Part shown: positions 11,932 through 25,500 of the stretch, in pieces
How positions within the stretch are numbered: position 1 is the first letter of the stretch
How the letters are laid out: every line of letters starts with the position of its first letter
Source: Combretum micranthum
Taxonomy: Eukaryota; Streptophyta; Magnoliopsida; Myrtales; Combretaceae
Reading direction: 5' to 3'
DNA length: 64,000 bases
Assembly: GCA_024138025.1 (NCBI GenBank)
Contig: JAMXBD010001575.1
Span: forward strand, 275,537-339,536
Notes under the pieces: generated by a model
The model's database searches: none
What the model was told of the DNA's origin: nothing
The model's input: the letters and a program-made list of their open reading frames with translations, nothing else
Position numbers and translations under genes: made by a program

Positions 11932-14600
11932 TGGAATATAACTAGACTAAACTCAAGAGGGGAGAGGAGGTTTGAGTTTATCTACTAATTTAACCACTAT
12001 TAAGGTAAGTTTCATTCATGATACCTGAACTTTTTGGTTTATGATAATTTAGTACCTAAAAAAAATTTGTACAATGATGATATCTGAACTTTTTAAAAGT
12101 TTTACACACGGTTCCTTCGGCTAGAATCTGACCATTTCTTTGGCCAAAATCTGATGTGGCAAATGAAATTCATTAACAATTTATTTTCTTTGTCTACGTG
12201 GCACTTTTAATTCTTTTTTACTGAACTCTCTTTATTATTCTTCTTCCTCATCCTAGTCTCAAATTAAAAAAAAAAAAAAACCAACAATCACACATTATTT
12301 TTTTGGGGATAAATCTCCAAGCAAAAATATCATCATTTGAAGAGAATATTTAAAGTGGAGAGAAAAAATATAAATAAATATATATGTATTATATTTATGA
12401 GGGTTCGTCTCCTTCAAGCTCACTCCTATGTGATCTAGTGACTAAGTCAACTCACCCTCCACTACTGTCATCGTAGCTCATCTCCTTGACACAAAACCCA
12501 TCGAGTCATCACTATAACACTAACTCACAACACACATCGAATTGCCATTACTGCGAGTTGATTTAGTCATCACGAGGCTCCGTCAACCACCACTTCAACA
12601 TCGAACATCACCAAGACCTGACGTATAAACCGACTGGCAATTCACGTGCAAACATATCTCACACTTTATTGACTGTGTCAATATGAAAATTAGGGTTTTG
12701 TTTTGACATTACAATGGAGGTGAAATGGAATGATTATTGGCAACGAGAAACTTGAGTCTTTTTTATCATGTTGTTTCTTCTTCTAGGTTTGATTTTTTTT
12801 TTTTTTACCCAAAGTTTGAAACATTTTAGTTACTGCTATTGTTATTGATATGTGATGTTTTTATTTTATTTGACTATGTGTTTTTTTCCTTTGATGTTCA
12901 TTATCTTGGTGTTTTATTAATTATCTTTTTAATCAATTTGTTTTTTGGTTATTTGACTATTTTTTATGTGTGTGTTTTTTCTCCTTTGGATGTTCATCAT
13001 GCCTATGTTTTAATTATTTTCTATAACTTATTGTGTTCTTTTGACATTCATTTGAAGAAGAAGAAGTTGGTATAAGAGAGAGAGAATAAAAGAATTAATG
13101 GTTTCTAAGATTTTAATTCTAGGTGATTTTTTTTTTTAATTTGGAGGTTAGGAGGAGGAGGAAGAAAAAGAAGATGCAGTAACGTGGGGCGAGGGGGGGT
13201 GGTGGGTTGGGTTATTGGGGGAAGAGAGTAATAATGGTTTCTAGGATTTTAATTTTAGGTCATTTTTTTCTTTTTTTTCCTTTTTTTGAATTAAGGTTTA
13301 CGAGGAGGAGGATGAAGAGAAAGAGAGGGGAAAATGAAAAAAAGTAAAAAAAAAAAAAACATCCTGACAAGTAGAGAGAAAAATAATTTTTTAATAAATT
13401 TCATTTGGCACATCAGATTTTGACTAGAGAAATGACCAGATTCCGACCGAACGTACCGTGCATGAAACTTTTAAAAATTTCAGGCATTGTCATTATATAA
13501 TTTTTTATTAGGTATTGAATTGTTACAAACCAAAAAGTTTATATATCGTGAATGAAACTTACCCCATTTTTAAGATTAATTATAAATTTCAATACAAAAG
13601 CAATGGTAACTAATAATGAACAACGAAATAAAGTGATCAAATAGTAAAAGAGATAAGAAAAGAGAATTTAAGTCCAATTTTTAACATGGAGTTATGTTGC
13701 CCCTTAGTCTCTATGAACACAACATGCCTCCAATTAAGGTCTTTACCAACTTTTAGTAATCATAAAAACTTTGCTCATTTAGAGCTACACACAACTCTTT
13801 ACAACACTTTGTAATTCATACTCATAGAGTAGTGTTCTTTTTCAACTTGCAATACAAAGTTAAGAATAATATTATTTAATTGATCTATCTTAAGAAATTG
13901 AAAAATAAAATGCTAGATATGAGAAATATGATTGACATGGGACAAATGTGCCTAGTAGTAATAAATAAGCTTTATTAGCAAGTCTTCAACTACCTAAACA
14001 TGAATATTTATAAGCTTCTCATTAAGTTTGGCTATCGATGTTTTTACCTTAAAAATTACCCTTGCATTTAATGTTCTAAATGCTACTTTTCTAAGTCTTA
14101 CCATCCAGTTTCCATATGAAGATCCATTTGTCTTGAGCTAATGTCTACACCATACCTAGAAAACAACAAAGAGAAAAACATGTGGCAACCAAATGACATG
14201 CCTTAACATTCGGATGCCACCTACAATTGATACAAATAGAGGCTTTTGACAAAAACTAAATTTGGCTATCGTCAGGATGCCATGCCTTAGCATCTAGCTG
14301 CTAGCCCACCATCGCATGATTAGTTCAACTCTAATCATTTGATAATAAGGTAGTGTTCGAATGTAAGGCCTTTGCATCCATATACTCTTCCACTAAAACT
14401 TTTTTCCTTCCATTAAAGACCGGCATTAATTTAATAAACACTTAACATATGTCAAATACACGCCTAATGATATAATAGAAGTTTTACATAAGTTCACTTG
14501 AATTTTGGATGGATGTTGTAAAAATTAAACTTTCAAAAGAAAATTATACTCAAGATATAAATTGATTTTACAATGTGTGTCTCTTTAAAATAAAGTGTGA
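11932..14600 (-). mobile_element. Minus-strand copia LTR, split by a Mutator-like element
   Basis: Reading the minus strand, the LTR ends in CA at 11932 just before the PBS. The right boundary is approximate. The part near 14220-14330 matches, in reverse, the motif-rich U3 of the copia LTR at 26100-26230 (clusters of 'gcatc...ctag' motifs and 'aatcatg'). The stretch 12004-13563 is a later insertion. This is the 5' LTR of the relic at 11623-11931. Confidence 0.5.
12004..13563. mobile_element. Non-autonomous Mutator-like element with long TIRs
   Basis: The first ~170 bases (GGTAAGTTTCATTCATGATA onward) and the reverse complement of the last ~170 bases match closely. These are long terminal inverted repeats of the MULE type. 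A 10-bp imperfect direct repeat flanks it (CCACTATTAA at 11994-12003, CCATTTTTAA at 13564-13573, 8 of 10 identical), in the range of Mutator target duplications. The ~1.2-kb interior has GA-rich and T-rich low-complexity runs, including two similar 'atggtttctaagattttaattctaggt' stretches, but no transposase. It lies inside a copia LTR. Confidence 0.75.
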
Positions 14601-14794
14601 ACCTCTTGGTTTAACATGTTTATGATGTTGCAACACCTAGCTACACAACAGCTGGCGTTAGGGACCTCCAGTGACTAGACATGCTTCGGGGCATAATATC
14701 CATAGACTAGCATGATCAAATGATTGGTCATGTGAACTACAACTAGGCATTTTTCACATGATCAAGACGTTTCTGATCATGGTGTAGTAAGTTA

Positions 14795-14903
14795 GCATCT
14801 AAACACCAGGGTATTGCATTCAAACACTAGTTAGGTTTATAACTTCCTATGTGTGATTTTGTACGTAGCGTCTAAGCACTAGCTTGTGGTGTCCAAATAC
14901 TAG
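14795..14903 (+). repeat. Cluster of a 15-bp motif in the copia U3
   Basis: Four variants of the same 15-mer occur in about 110 bp: gcatctaaacaccag (14795), gcattcaaacactag (14816), gcgtctaagcactag (14868) and gtgtccaaatactag (14889). Further variants occur in the 3' LTR (26100-26290 and near 27163) and in the LTRs of the complete copia element (near 30466 and 37499). Confidence 0.6.
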
Positions 14904-15042
14904 TTAATAGAAAACTAGTCATTATAACATTCAATGCCGGAGCCAAAGAGGGAGATATTAAGTGCAATGACTAACTTTGGTGATTTAATGAATAGGGTTA
15001 TTAAAAAGATTTGAGGTTTTAAAATAGCTTATTAAAATTAAC

Positions 15043-15324
15043 GTCATGAATGGTATTTAAACTTTGGCAAAATATAGTTTTTGAACTTTGAAATTAATCA
15101 GTTTAGTATTTGAAGTTTGAAATTGATTAATTAGGTACATAAATTTTAAAACTAATCAATTTAGTACATGAAAGAACTTTTGGTACACACTAACAGTACT
15201 TCTATCAAGTTCTTTTATGTACTAAATTGATTAATTTCAAAGTTTTTTAGGTATTAAATTGATCAATTTCAAAGTTCAAGTATTTAATTGCATACTTTGT
15301 CAAAGTTTAGGTACAATTCATGAC
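15043..15324. mobile_element. Foldback MITE
   Basis: The left arm, starting GTCATGAATGGTATTTAAAC, and the reverse complement of the right arm, GTCATGAATTGTACCTAAAC, match over more than 100 bp, so almost the whole element is one inverted repeat. The equivalent stretch is absent from the 3' LTR near 27260, which confirms a separate insertion. The arms resemble those of the Mutator-like element at 12004-13563. The target duplication is not clean, so ends are good to a few bases. Confidence 0.7.
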
Positions 15325-15870
15325 ATATCCCATTAATTGCTAATGAATAGTTGTATTAAATCTCTCAATCCTCTATGTATTGTTTGCAAATTTGTTATAA
15401 GAGAGAGTATGTAATGCCATTGCAAGCTTTGTTTGTAAATGTGTATTGTTCGCTATTAATTGCTTATGAACAATTGTATTAAATCTCTCAATCCTCTTTG
15501 TATATTGTTTGCTATTTTTTGCAATAAAGAGTGAGCAGTGTCATTGTGAGCTTTTTCGGGAAATACTTACAAGGCACAACTCTAGGTTATTAAGTGTGGT
15601 TTTGTGAGTACTTGATTTGTGCCAATTGTGAAAGCAAGCTTGTTGTAAAGATTCAATTCTTGTATTTATCATGAGTGTGTTTATGATGGTGTGTTGTAGC
15701 TCCTTAAGAGCAAATTTATTTACGAACAATAAAGTATTGTGAAGTTCTCTACTTAAGAGGCATTTAGGGACCATTGAGACTAGGTATATGCTAAACTCCA
15801 TGTTAAATTGGGCTTTTTTTTTATCCCTAATCTTTTATTTTATTGCAATTTAATTGTTATTTTTTATTGA

Positions 15871-18800
15871 TGCCATGCCTGGAAGAGTACCCTAAACGTG
15901 GTAGTCCATCGTATATAATATAAAAGCCTAAAAATGACTACCTTAGTCATGTAAATGCTTTCTTATTATGTACAAGGCATATTTCACAACAAAAGAAACA
16001 TATTGGAGCAATGCAATTTATGATGGTAGCAATTTAAATAGTAGTGCAAGAGAATCATATTTCAATAAACTTAAATAAAGCTACATTTCTTAGGGGCATA
16101 CCCCCGCTAATATCCACATATGGGTCAAGTGTTTCAATCATCCATAACCGTCTTCAAGAATAATAACAAATCATATATTCGTCAAAAGGGTTTCTAAGAG
16201 AACTACATCTTATATTCTTAGATCTCTCATTAAAGCTCTAAGAGCCCACTAATGATTTCCTTAACGTCTTGTCCCTCAAGTAAAGCCTCGAGTAATATTG
16301 TTTCAACAAAGACCTATGGAGGTGTAAGCTTACAGTATGCTTAGTGAGATATTTTCTACCATTCGCACCCATTAGTCAAAGCATATGTTATGCAACAACC
16401 ACAAAAAATGCACAAATATATATGGTCATCCGAAAATCATACATATAACGAATTTATGCATTCGTAATAAAGTTTAGGGAATTTGCATTGAGGTTTTCTG
16501 CATCCTCTACTAATAGTCCTCAAGCACTTGCTCACAGTGATCGGCCAACGCAGCTCTTCCCTAAAGACAAATTCCCCAAACGTCTATAATTTCCTTAAAA
16601 AGGAGCAAATCTACACTCACAGTAGGATCTCATAGGTCTTTTGGCTCTTCGTGTAGGAGTAACAGTCTTCAACAATGTAATTCTACAACGTGCTACGCAT
16701 GATCAATTTATTATTCGATTCCCGATCAAGTTACTTTTCATTTGGAGTAATCAACAAGATAACCACATACACAATAATATGATAACGAAAACATAGAACA
16801 TTAGTCATCCATTTCAAGGTTTCAATATAATTATTATTTATCGATAAAGCACAAAAGACTCACAAGCATAATCCCATAGTATCCTACATGTAATTCCATT
16901 TTATTTTTTTCCCTATATTCTAGTGCTCTATCGTGTAAGTACATATAAGGTAATGAAATTAAAAAAAAAGAACTCACTTGTCCATTAGAGCGATTCTTAG
17001 TTAAAATAATCTTCGAGAAAATGAGTCTTGTAATTCTCGTCACTCGAATAAAGAAATACCTAGAATAATTTTTTTTTTATTAGATCTTACTCAAATTCAA
17101 ACTCTATCACTTCTATTCACGATATTCTTCCCCATTACAAAAGTTCTAATTTAAAATGCCCATAACTTTCTCATTTTAACTCTAAATTTCATATATGAGT
17201 AATCGATTTTTACTTAATTTGAATATTCTATCCATTTCTAAGGTTATTTTTAACATTTAAGATCATTTGATTCTTGCCATCCTTTGAAACAAATTGCATC
17301 CAGAAGCTTTATACTTTGCTGTTTCTAATTTTTTAAATCTTTACTTCATTTAGACTTTTTAAGTTGAGTATATAATAATAATAATAATAATAATAGCTCA
17401 TGCATGATCCTATTGATGTTGTTAAAACTAGAAATTTTTATTAAAACTATTTCCATGGAAAGTAGAAAGTTAAGTTTATGGAAAATACCTTTTGGATTTT
17501 TAATAAAATCTTAATTCCTGGTTTTTTTTTTTTTGTAAATATAAGACTTAACTAAAAATCATAGTTTATATTCAATTTGAATCATTGAATAACTCATGCT
17601 TATAATAAAGCTTCACTTAACCCATTATTTTTAAAACATGAACTTTATGTATTTGTGAAGAAAATATTCTAAGTTGTATTTTCTTTAAAATTATCTTAAG
17701 CTTACAAAGATTCGATTTTGAAAACTTTTATTAACTCTTATCTTTTAATGCTTTAAAAATAATTGAATGGATTAAGTTTGGAAGTAAAATGTCTTTCTTT
17801 ATTTAATACCTTAGAATCCTTGCTTAATATTTGTATTGTATACTTGATTATCAAAATATTGATTTTTATGAATATTTGAAAAAAGAAGTTCAAGTTGTAA
17901 AATTTCTCCACTTGTTACATAGGGTCACGTCATCTAAAGAAATGAGGGTTGATTTTTGTTTTAAAATTTTCTTTTGCTTAAATGATTCCCAAGGCTTTGA
18001 AAATAGATTTAGGAAATTATTTGCATAATAAAGAACTATCAACATTAAAATTTTAAGGGTTTTCTTTGTCAACATCACTATGAGCATATGTGTATGAGAC
18101 TAAAAATTAATATTATGAATGTAATAACAAAATTAAGAGCACGGAATTATACCAAGAACATAGAATTTAGAAATAAATAAACAAGAACATAAAATTGTTA
18201 AAGTAAAGACATGGGAGTCTTAGCTTATGATAAAAGCTCCTTGGGACTAGAATTCCAGTCATCGTGTATAATAATAAAAAAAAGCAACGAAAACAAAGTG
18301 AAAGTCTTTAATCATGACAAGGCTTCCGGAGACCTGAAATAATCAGGTTTGGATTTGAAATAAACTATAAAAGGACTAGTCTTATAAGAATCTAGCATAT
18401 GAAATAAATAATGTGAATGAAATAAGAGAGTTAGATTAGTGAACATTAGGCTCTAAGGATTATAAATACTAAATATATATTAATATATAAGAAGTTAGAT
18501 TAGAACCAAAAACAATAATCATCATAATATAACATGAACATAATCACAAACATGATATTATGCAACATAATCTAAATGTGTTGTCTTACAATTTCCATTT
18601 CCTAGCATTATGCATTATAGGGATTTTTATGGAAAACAATCAAAGATATACACATACATGCCGCATACATATAATATAGAGGGTGTTTAGAATAATTACT
18701 CAAAGGAAAATGAAATGTGTATGAGATAAGGAGTGAGAGTGTTTGAGAGAAAATTTTAAGAGAGAAGTTGAGGAGAGAATTCGGTAAAGTTTTGTTATGT

Positions 18801-19963
18801 ATAAGGAAAAGTATGAAAGAAATAAAGGGGAAAGTTGATAGTTATAGATGAATTAGAGTATGAAAGAAGAATGAAAAAGAAAATAAAATGGAGGGAAGGC
18901 CGGAAGGAGGGGAAGAGAGAGTAGGGAGAGAGAGAGAGAAGAAGTTATGTGTAAATTAGATAAAGTTGAATGGGAAAAGTTAATTATAAGGTGTAGGTAT
19001 AATAATATGCATGAATAGTGAGATAAAGTAGAGATAGGTGAATAACAGTTAATAGTAAATGAAATGACAGATATACATCGATAAAATATACGATATGCAT
19101 AAAATTTAGTTCAATTGGTGTTTTCATTTTACGATAAATTATTATATAGTACTAGAAAGATATTTTAATATTATTTTATTTTTAATTGTTATCCGGTGAT
19201 GTTACCTTGATCTATGCTAGTGATTGGGTATGGACATTATTTGGTTTTAACTGATGAAATCTTGACCCAAAAAACTTTTTTATCTAATATTATATGAGTA
19301 TTTTAATATTATTCTAGTATAAATTGTTTGTCAAAACATTGTGCTTTGTTTTACTTGTCAGTGACTAGATATATGGGTTGATCCCGAAGAGGCTTTAAAC
19401 GTTTGAAATGGTATATATAATATATTCGGTTCACATATCAAGTTCATACTATTTTCCTAATATATTTCATATTTTAAGGTTTTAGAAGCTGGATGATCGA
19501 GTTCAGGGTTTCTAGGGTTTACGGTTAACTCAGTTTGATTTTAGGGTTTATGTTCGATTCTAAGGTTTTATCTATAAGATTACTGCAAAATTATAGGAAA
19601 CTATTTCTTATTATTTTTTATTAGACATTATTTGGATATACTATCTCGATTTGCGCATTACAGATCAAATAGTTGAATCGTTTAGCATCAAGATCCCGAG
19701 TTAAGTGATTATCGGATTTTCATTTTGTTTTTGAAAGTAATTGCTTTCTTAGGGTTTGGTATTTAGGGTTTTCTATTTACATCATACTCATTTAATATTT
19801 AGGGTTATTTGACTTATTTGACATTGTCTAGGTTTTCTAGAACTTATGTTTGGTTTGATCATTTCTATGGTTTGGTTTTAACTTGGGTTGGTTTTAGGGT
19901 TCTAATTTCAATTATAGCAATAAGGTTTTCATCTTAGAGTATCAAAAAATTTAGGGACTTACA
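15871..19963 (-). mobile_element. Solo LTR E (reversed, same family as A-D)
   Basis: The plus-strand left end, TGCCATGCCT followed by 'gagtaccctaaacgtggtagtcc', is the reverse complement of the right ends of solo LTRs A-D. The right end, TTAGGGACTTACA, is the reverse complement of their TGTAAG... starts. At 4,093 bp it is the longest of the five, so it may hold a further unrecognised insertion. It splits the 5' LTR of the copia derivative, whose homologous 3' LTR is uninterrupted at this point. Flanking five-mers (ATTGA and GTTTG) do not match, so the target duplication has decayed or the ends are off by a base or two. Confidence 0.8.
17371..17395. repeat. (TAA)n microsatellite
   Basis: About eight TAA/ATA units lie within solo LTR E. 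They may help explain its greater length. Confidence 0.9.
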
Positions 19964-20085
19964 GTTTGTTAATTTGCATTTGTTTTGACTTGGTTTTTAA
20001 AAATGAGAAAACAAAGCCTTAAAACTCAATTCCCATACCCCCTTTCTTGAATTTTATCCGAAGTGTTAGATAGGATTAAACAAAT

Positions 20086-20097
20086 TGGTATCAAAGT
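20086..20097 (+). other. Copia primer binding site
   Basis: TGGTATCAAAGT, the initiator tRNA-Met type with one change from TGGTATCAGAG, lies just after the 5' LTR end. Confidence 0.75.
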
Positions 20098-20279
20098 AAA
20101 AGCTCTAAGTTATAGTGTTTAATCACATTTAGAGAAAAAGATTATTGCTAGTAATACACTAGGATTTCTAGAATGACAGGTTGTAAATATGTTGTTTTTC
20201 TTAACCAATAATAATTATACTTATTAGAAATGTACGATGAAAATTTTCTTAAAAGCTTAAAATTCATCTTTGTGAGATA

Positions 20280-21745
20280 TAATAGAATATGGACCTGGTA
20301 TAATGGAAGGAAAAGATGAAAGCAATCATACCAAAGCCGAAAAAGAAAAAAGTTTGATTAAACAAAATTGTTATAAATATTTTATATTATAGTATTAATA
20401 AAAATGATTTTAGTAGATTTTTTTGCATATACTAAACAAATGTGGGATGGTTTGAAATGTACATATGAAGGAACATTTAAAGTAGGAGATACTAAAATAA
20501 GCTTGTTATGTGGTGGTATTGAAAATTGAATAATGAAAACAAATGAGTTGATTGATGAAATACATTACATATTTGTCAATATCATAAATCAACTGATGGT
20601 TCTTAGTGAAACTTTTCACTAATGTTGAGATTGATTAAAAAAATTCTTAGGTCACTGCTTAGAGATTATGAGGCTAAGGGAACTGCTATAAAGGAAGTCA
20701 ATGACTTGATCCAATTGTTAAGAGAACAACTTCTTGGAACATTCAAAATTCATGAGATGATAAAAAAATAGGGAGATGAATTCTAAAGAAAAGAGATAGC
20801 TCTTAAGGTTTTATGCCCCTATACAAGTGAAGAAGGTGAGAGTGAAGAGGATGATGATGACGAAATGGACAAATTGACAAGGAAATTTACAAAGTTTTTG
20901 AATCCCAATAAAAGAATGAATAAGAAAGATGAAACTGGCATATCAAAAAGGTCGGCAAAAAAGTAAGGAGAGAAGCATGGATGGCTTGGACTAATGATGA
21001 CCCATCGACTTACGTTAGGATTTGTGTCTTATGGCCATTGATACTAATGTATCCTCCACCTCGTCTGATATTTTGATTCATGGATCAAGTGATATGTATG
21101 ATAAACTTTATAATGAAATAATTAAAATCAAGAAGAAGAATATCGTGCTAAAATCCTTGAACTAAAAAAATGAAAGTGCGAAGTTTTATGAAGAAATTAA
21201 ATATTTGGGATTAGAGAATGATAAGTTGAATAGTGAAAATGATGGTTTTTGCAAAATGGATAAGAGTTTAAAAATTGAAAATTACTTGATTGAAATTGAA
21301 AATCAAACTTTAAAAGGAGATAAAAGTGGTAGTTTTTATAAAAAATCTTTTGAGAAAAGTAGATGAGCTAATAAAAGAAAAATGAAATATTGAAAACTAA
21401 CTTAAATGAACCAAACGTGATCATAGCTAAGTTTATTGATGGTGAAAATAATTTAAATACACTTCTTAGGAAACAAAAAAGTGATAAATTTTAAATTAGC
21501 TGTGATAGAAATAATGATTATAAGCCTCATATAAGACTTAGTTTGTGAGGGGTTATTCATGGAACTTGCAATTATGGTCAAAGAGTTGGCCATATAATTT
21601 ACACACAATTATGCAATAAAGAAAAATGTGCATTTGGTTCACAAGAGCAAGTATGGTTGGTTCCTAAAGTGACTAAGTAATGATGTAATTGATACCAAAG
21701 GGCCTGGGTATAAATGGGTACCAGAGAAATGAAACTTGGTTTATA
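20280..21745 (+). pseudogene. Copia gag pseudogene of the deletion derivative
   Basis: The plus strand follows the gag of the complete copia copy at 31380-32975 in order. It holds the N-terminal capsid region (near 20430-20600), an acidic stretch of Glu and Asp codons (near 20830-20870) and Lys/Glu-rich coiled-coil sequence (21100-21480). It closes with the C-terminal 'GPGYKWVPEK' (21703-21732), the counterpart of 'GPKLMWVPKQ' in the complete copy. Many stops and frameshifts break it. No protease, integrase, RT or RNase H follows; the next recognisable sequence is the 3' LTR. The element therefore lost all of pol and could only have moved in trans. Confidence 0.7.
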
Positions 21746-22430
21746 GGTATCCTTAAGATAATTTGAAGGCTTTAAAAGTGGTATTATTTTCACTTACTTT
21801 ACGTTTTGTGCTTTGTGCATTTGAGTGCGATGTTTATATTGTGATAATATGTTTGATTATGCAATTTTTGGTGATCTTGTGATCTTTATGGATGAATTGA
21901 GTTAATATGTGCTAATTTTGGGTCTAGGATGGCCAAAATATATGGGAGTGTTTTTAAGTAATTTTGTATAGGCTAAGATGTGTTTTAAGCCTTGTTTGAT
22001 CCTAACTTGCACAAGTTTTTTATGTGTTGAAATGTATGAGTTTGATGTGGTCTTAAATGTTTGAAATGACTATATGAACATGCTTGAAAGTTTGATCGTG
22101 TTATGCAATTGCGACCATGAATTTATTGTTTGGAACAATGGTTGAAGCTATCACGTAGCATCTAGATGCTAAGCTTATAGTGTCTAAATAGTAGGTATTT
22201 CATCCATGTTTTTTGTGCCTTTTCTTTCATATTGCATGGAGTTTTTTTTTTCCTTTTGTCTTTTTGACAAATTTATAAGAAGAGATGTTTAATGCATAAT
22301 TAACATGTAAGTGTTGTTTGTGCACATGTTTTGTCCATTACGTGTAACATTTATTCCCTTAAGTTAAGCATCATATTTTGACCCTATTTGCCAAATCTTA
22401 CCTTAACTCAGATGCTTAACTAATGGGGAA
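21746..22430 (+). other. Copia 3' non-coding region
   Basis: The stretch lies between the end of gag and the 3' LTR. It is T-rich and non-coding. It ends in a short purine-rich run (AATGGGGAA, 22422-22430) that is the candidate polypurine tract. Confidence 0.45.
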
Positions 22431-22585
22431 TGTTGTGTTGAGTGGGAGTTAATTGGTTAATATGAATTTTGATGAGAAAATGCATTGCACAACTACTCAT
22501 TCGTTAGGATTACGTTACATTTAATCGGCAAAATCTGTGAGTAATGTGTTAAGTTTTTCCTATGCAATTATATGTGATGTCTATG

Positions 22586-25500
22586 TGTAAACCCCTAAAT
22601 TTTCATTAATTCTTAGAAAATAATCCTAGAAGTCTAACACCAAAATCGAAACCCTGAAAATCGACCCAAGTTAAAACCAAATTCTAAATAAGATCAAACA
22701 CGAGAATTATTGATCTTGAGAAAAAAAGAACCCTAAAAACAAAATAGAAAATCCAACTGTCGGTTGATTTGACATCTAACACCAATCAAATTATCTATCC
22801 GATTCCTAACACCCAAACCAAAATGATATATCCAAATAATGTTCGACAACGAAATACTAATACCTTAAGTCCTTCAGTGAATTTTAGGATAATTTTTTTT
22901 TTCAATCTTCACTAAAAGTCAAACTGAGTCAACCAATAACCATAGACTCGGTTAAACGATCCTAAGAGCAGAAAACTATTAAATAATCACAAATAAAATG
23001 AGATAAACCATAGACGTCGAACTAAAAGTATAACACGGGCAAAACCCCAAAATTTTATGATCTTACGAATAATTCAACAAAACAGATAGTCAAACCAAAA
23101 CCTTAAAAGTCAACAAAGCATACAACAAACCCTAACGATTAAGATATGGCAATCCCACACTCTTAAACCCTAAACAACAAAATGAAAATAATTGTTGATA
23201 ATAGTTCGTAATAATTCAGGAAAGCTTAAAATATCAGATTCGTAAAATTCTAATGTCCTTCGGATCCGAACAGGATCAGTTTTCAAAAATCGTGTCTTGG
23301 TACGTCGGATGGAAAAAATATTCCGTTAATACCAATAGACTCATAAAAATATAAGGAATCCAAAAATATTAGTTTTAGAAATTTTCGGTAGCTAAAAATT
23401 ACAGATATCGCATTTATACACGTATTTTTATTACTACCGGTATTTTAATTGTCTAGTTTACTATTCATAATACTTTTCTACTATTGATTATTATTCTGCT
23501 ATCTCTACTTTTTTCTTCTACCAATTCTTACACCTACATACCTATTTCTTACAATTTTCTTTTCTCATAAAAATTCTATACCACATATTACTAAACTTCT
23601 CTTACACTTTTCTTCTAAAATTAATTTTAAAACAATTTTCTCTCCCTCTCTCTCTTGTTGCCGTCCACACTCCTCTCTCTCTTCACTTCAATTATTTTCT
23701 TTTTCAATTAATTTAATTAAATATAATTTTCACTCCAAAATTTTATAAATACCCCATTCTTCCTTCATTCTTTCATACAACTCATTTTACTACCAAAATC
23801 TCTCCACAAATCCTCTCTCTAAAATTTCTCTCTACCCAAACTCTCTTAAACCAACTCTTCACAAAAATCATTCCTTATACATAAACTATCTACCACATAT
23901 CACTACCCACATAATAATCTACCATCTTCATACCACATAAATACTTTAGGTAAACTTCTTCCAACCATTTATTTAACCATGTCATATAACTTAACATGAC
24001 TATGGTGTTGTTTTGAAACTCATATGAGTAGTAAAAGCAACAACATGTTCATGTTTTGTTCTTGTACATGAAATTCAACTTTTATTATATTGTTTTTATG
24101 TTCATATATATGTTGATTTTATTGTTGTTATTATGCTATATCTAACTAAATATATTTATGTATTTATATATAATCTTTAGAGCATATAAGCTCACTTATT
24201 ATTTATTTATTTCATACTATTTTAAGACTAGTCTTTCTAGTCTTAGACTTATCCATATCAAGTTAAAACAACATTTTCTTATTTTCTTTATTCTTTTTAA
24301 GACTAGTCTATTCTTAGTCCCGGTATACATTGATGAAACTAAGGCTCCCAATACTTGACCGGGATACCTTGATGAAGCTAAGGTTCCCACTTTATTTTTT
24401 ATTATATTGATTATTATTATTTGTTTCTAATATTTTCTCATATTCTTATTATTTTACATGCTCATAATACTTGTATCTACATAATAATATTGTCTCAACT
24501 AAATTTAAAAGTAGAATTTTACTTTATTAAAGGAACTTAAAGCTAAATTTTCTATTAAGTGACCTATCATTAAATAATGGAGTTATTATCAACAACATAG
24601 AAATGGAAGTAATACAAGTTTTCTCATATAACAAAGAGAGCCTTACCAAGGAAAAAAAAGAAATAAATACTTTCTTTGTATATTATGGTAACCTAAGTTT
24701 TAGTAAAATAATTTGTTAGTATTCAAAGTTTTCACAAAAAGCTTAAGATTAAACTCTTTTCAACTCTATAACAAAACCAAGAAACAAACTATTTTTCAAA
24801 GTTAAGATAAAATCAACCTATAAAGTTATAAACCCACTTAGGAAAATAATGATTTTTAAGTTTCTAACGAAGGAACTTATTTTCAAAAAATACAAATATG
24901 ATAAGATAAAAAACAAAGGATTTTATCAATAAAGAGAATTCTTTTCAAATAAAATTCGTAGAGAGAATAAAAGACCAAGTTTTAGAAAACAAGAACTTAT
25001 ATTTTAAATAAGAAATAAAAAAAGAAAAGGCCAATTTTCTAAAATCATTCTAAAGTTAGAAATGAGAATTAAGAATATCGCAACTTCAAATTGCCTGTTT
25101 AAGTGTTTTGTTTACTTACTTATATGATTAATTATTGCTTGTCGAATTGATTGATCACCCCCAAATAAACCTTAATAAGATTTGGCTTAAGAAAAATAAA
25201 AGACTCATGTATAGCATCCATCGAGTCACATCTCTTTCGAAAGGCTGCTACTCCTACGTGTAAAGTTGGATTGACTGTTATCGTGGTGGGTCATGGGCCA
25301 TGTTTCTTCCTAGAGAATCTAAATCGCCTGGGGAATGCGACTCTAGGTTTGGAGTCGAGCCAATCGAACGCTTTGGGTAGGGACCTGGGGACTAGCAGTA
25401 GAAGGTTGCAGATCTTCATCACCAATTCCCTAACTTTCGATACAAAGGGGTAAATCCGTTCTATATATAGTTTTCGGATAACTATATGTATTTGTGAAAT

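Larger units (their letters stand above)
14600..20082 (+). mobile_element. 5' LTR of copia deletion derivative, carrying two insertions
   Basis: The LTR ends in CA at 20082, two to four bases before a copia PBS. Its parts match the 3' LTR of the same element at 22431-27800. 14627-14930 matches 26066-26290, and 15340-15860 matches 27240-27680, including the TATAA(A)AGAGAGTA promoter region. 19964-20082 matches 27690-27800. The left boundary is uncertain. A foldback MITE (15043-15324) and a reversed solo LTR (15871-19963) interrupt it. Confidence 0.6.
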
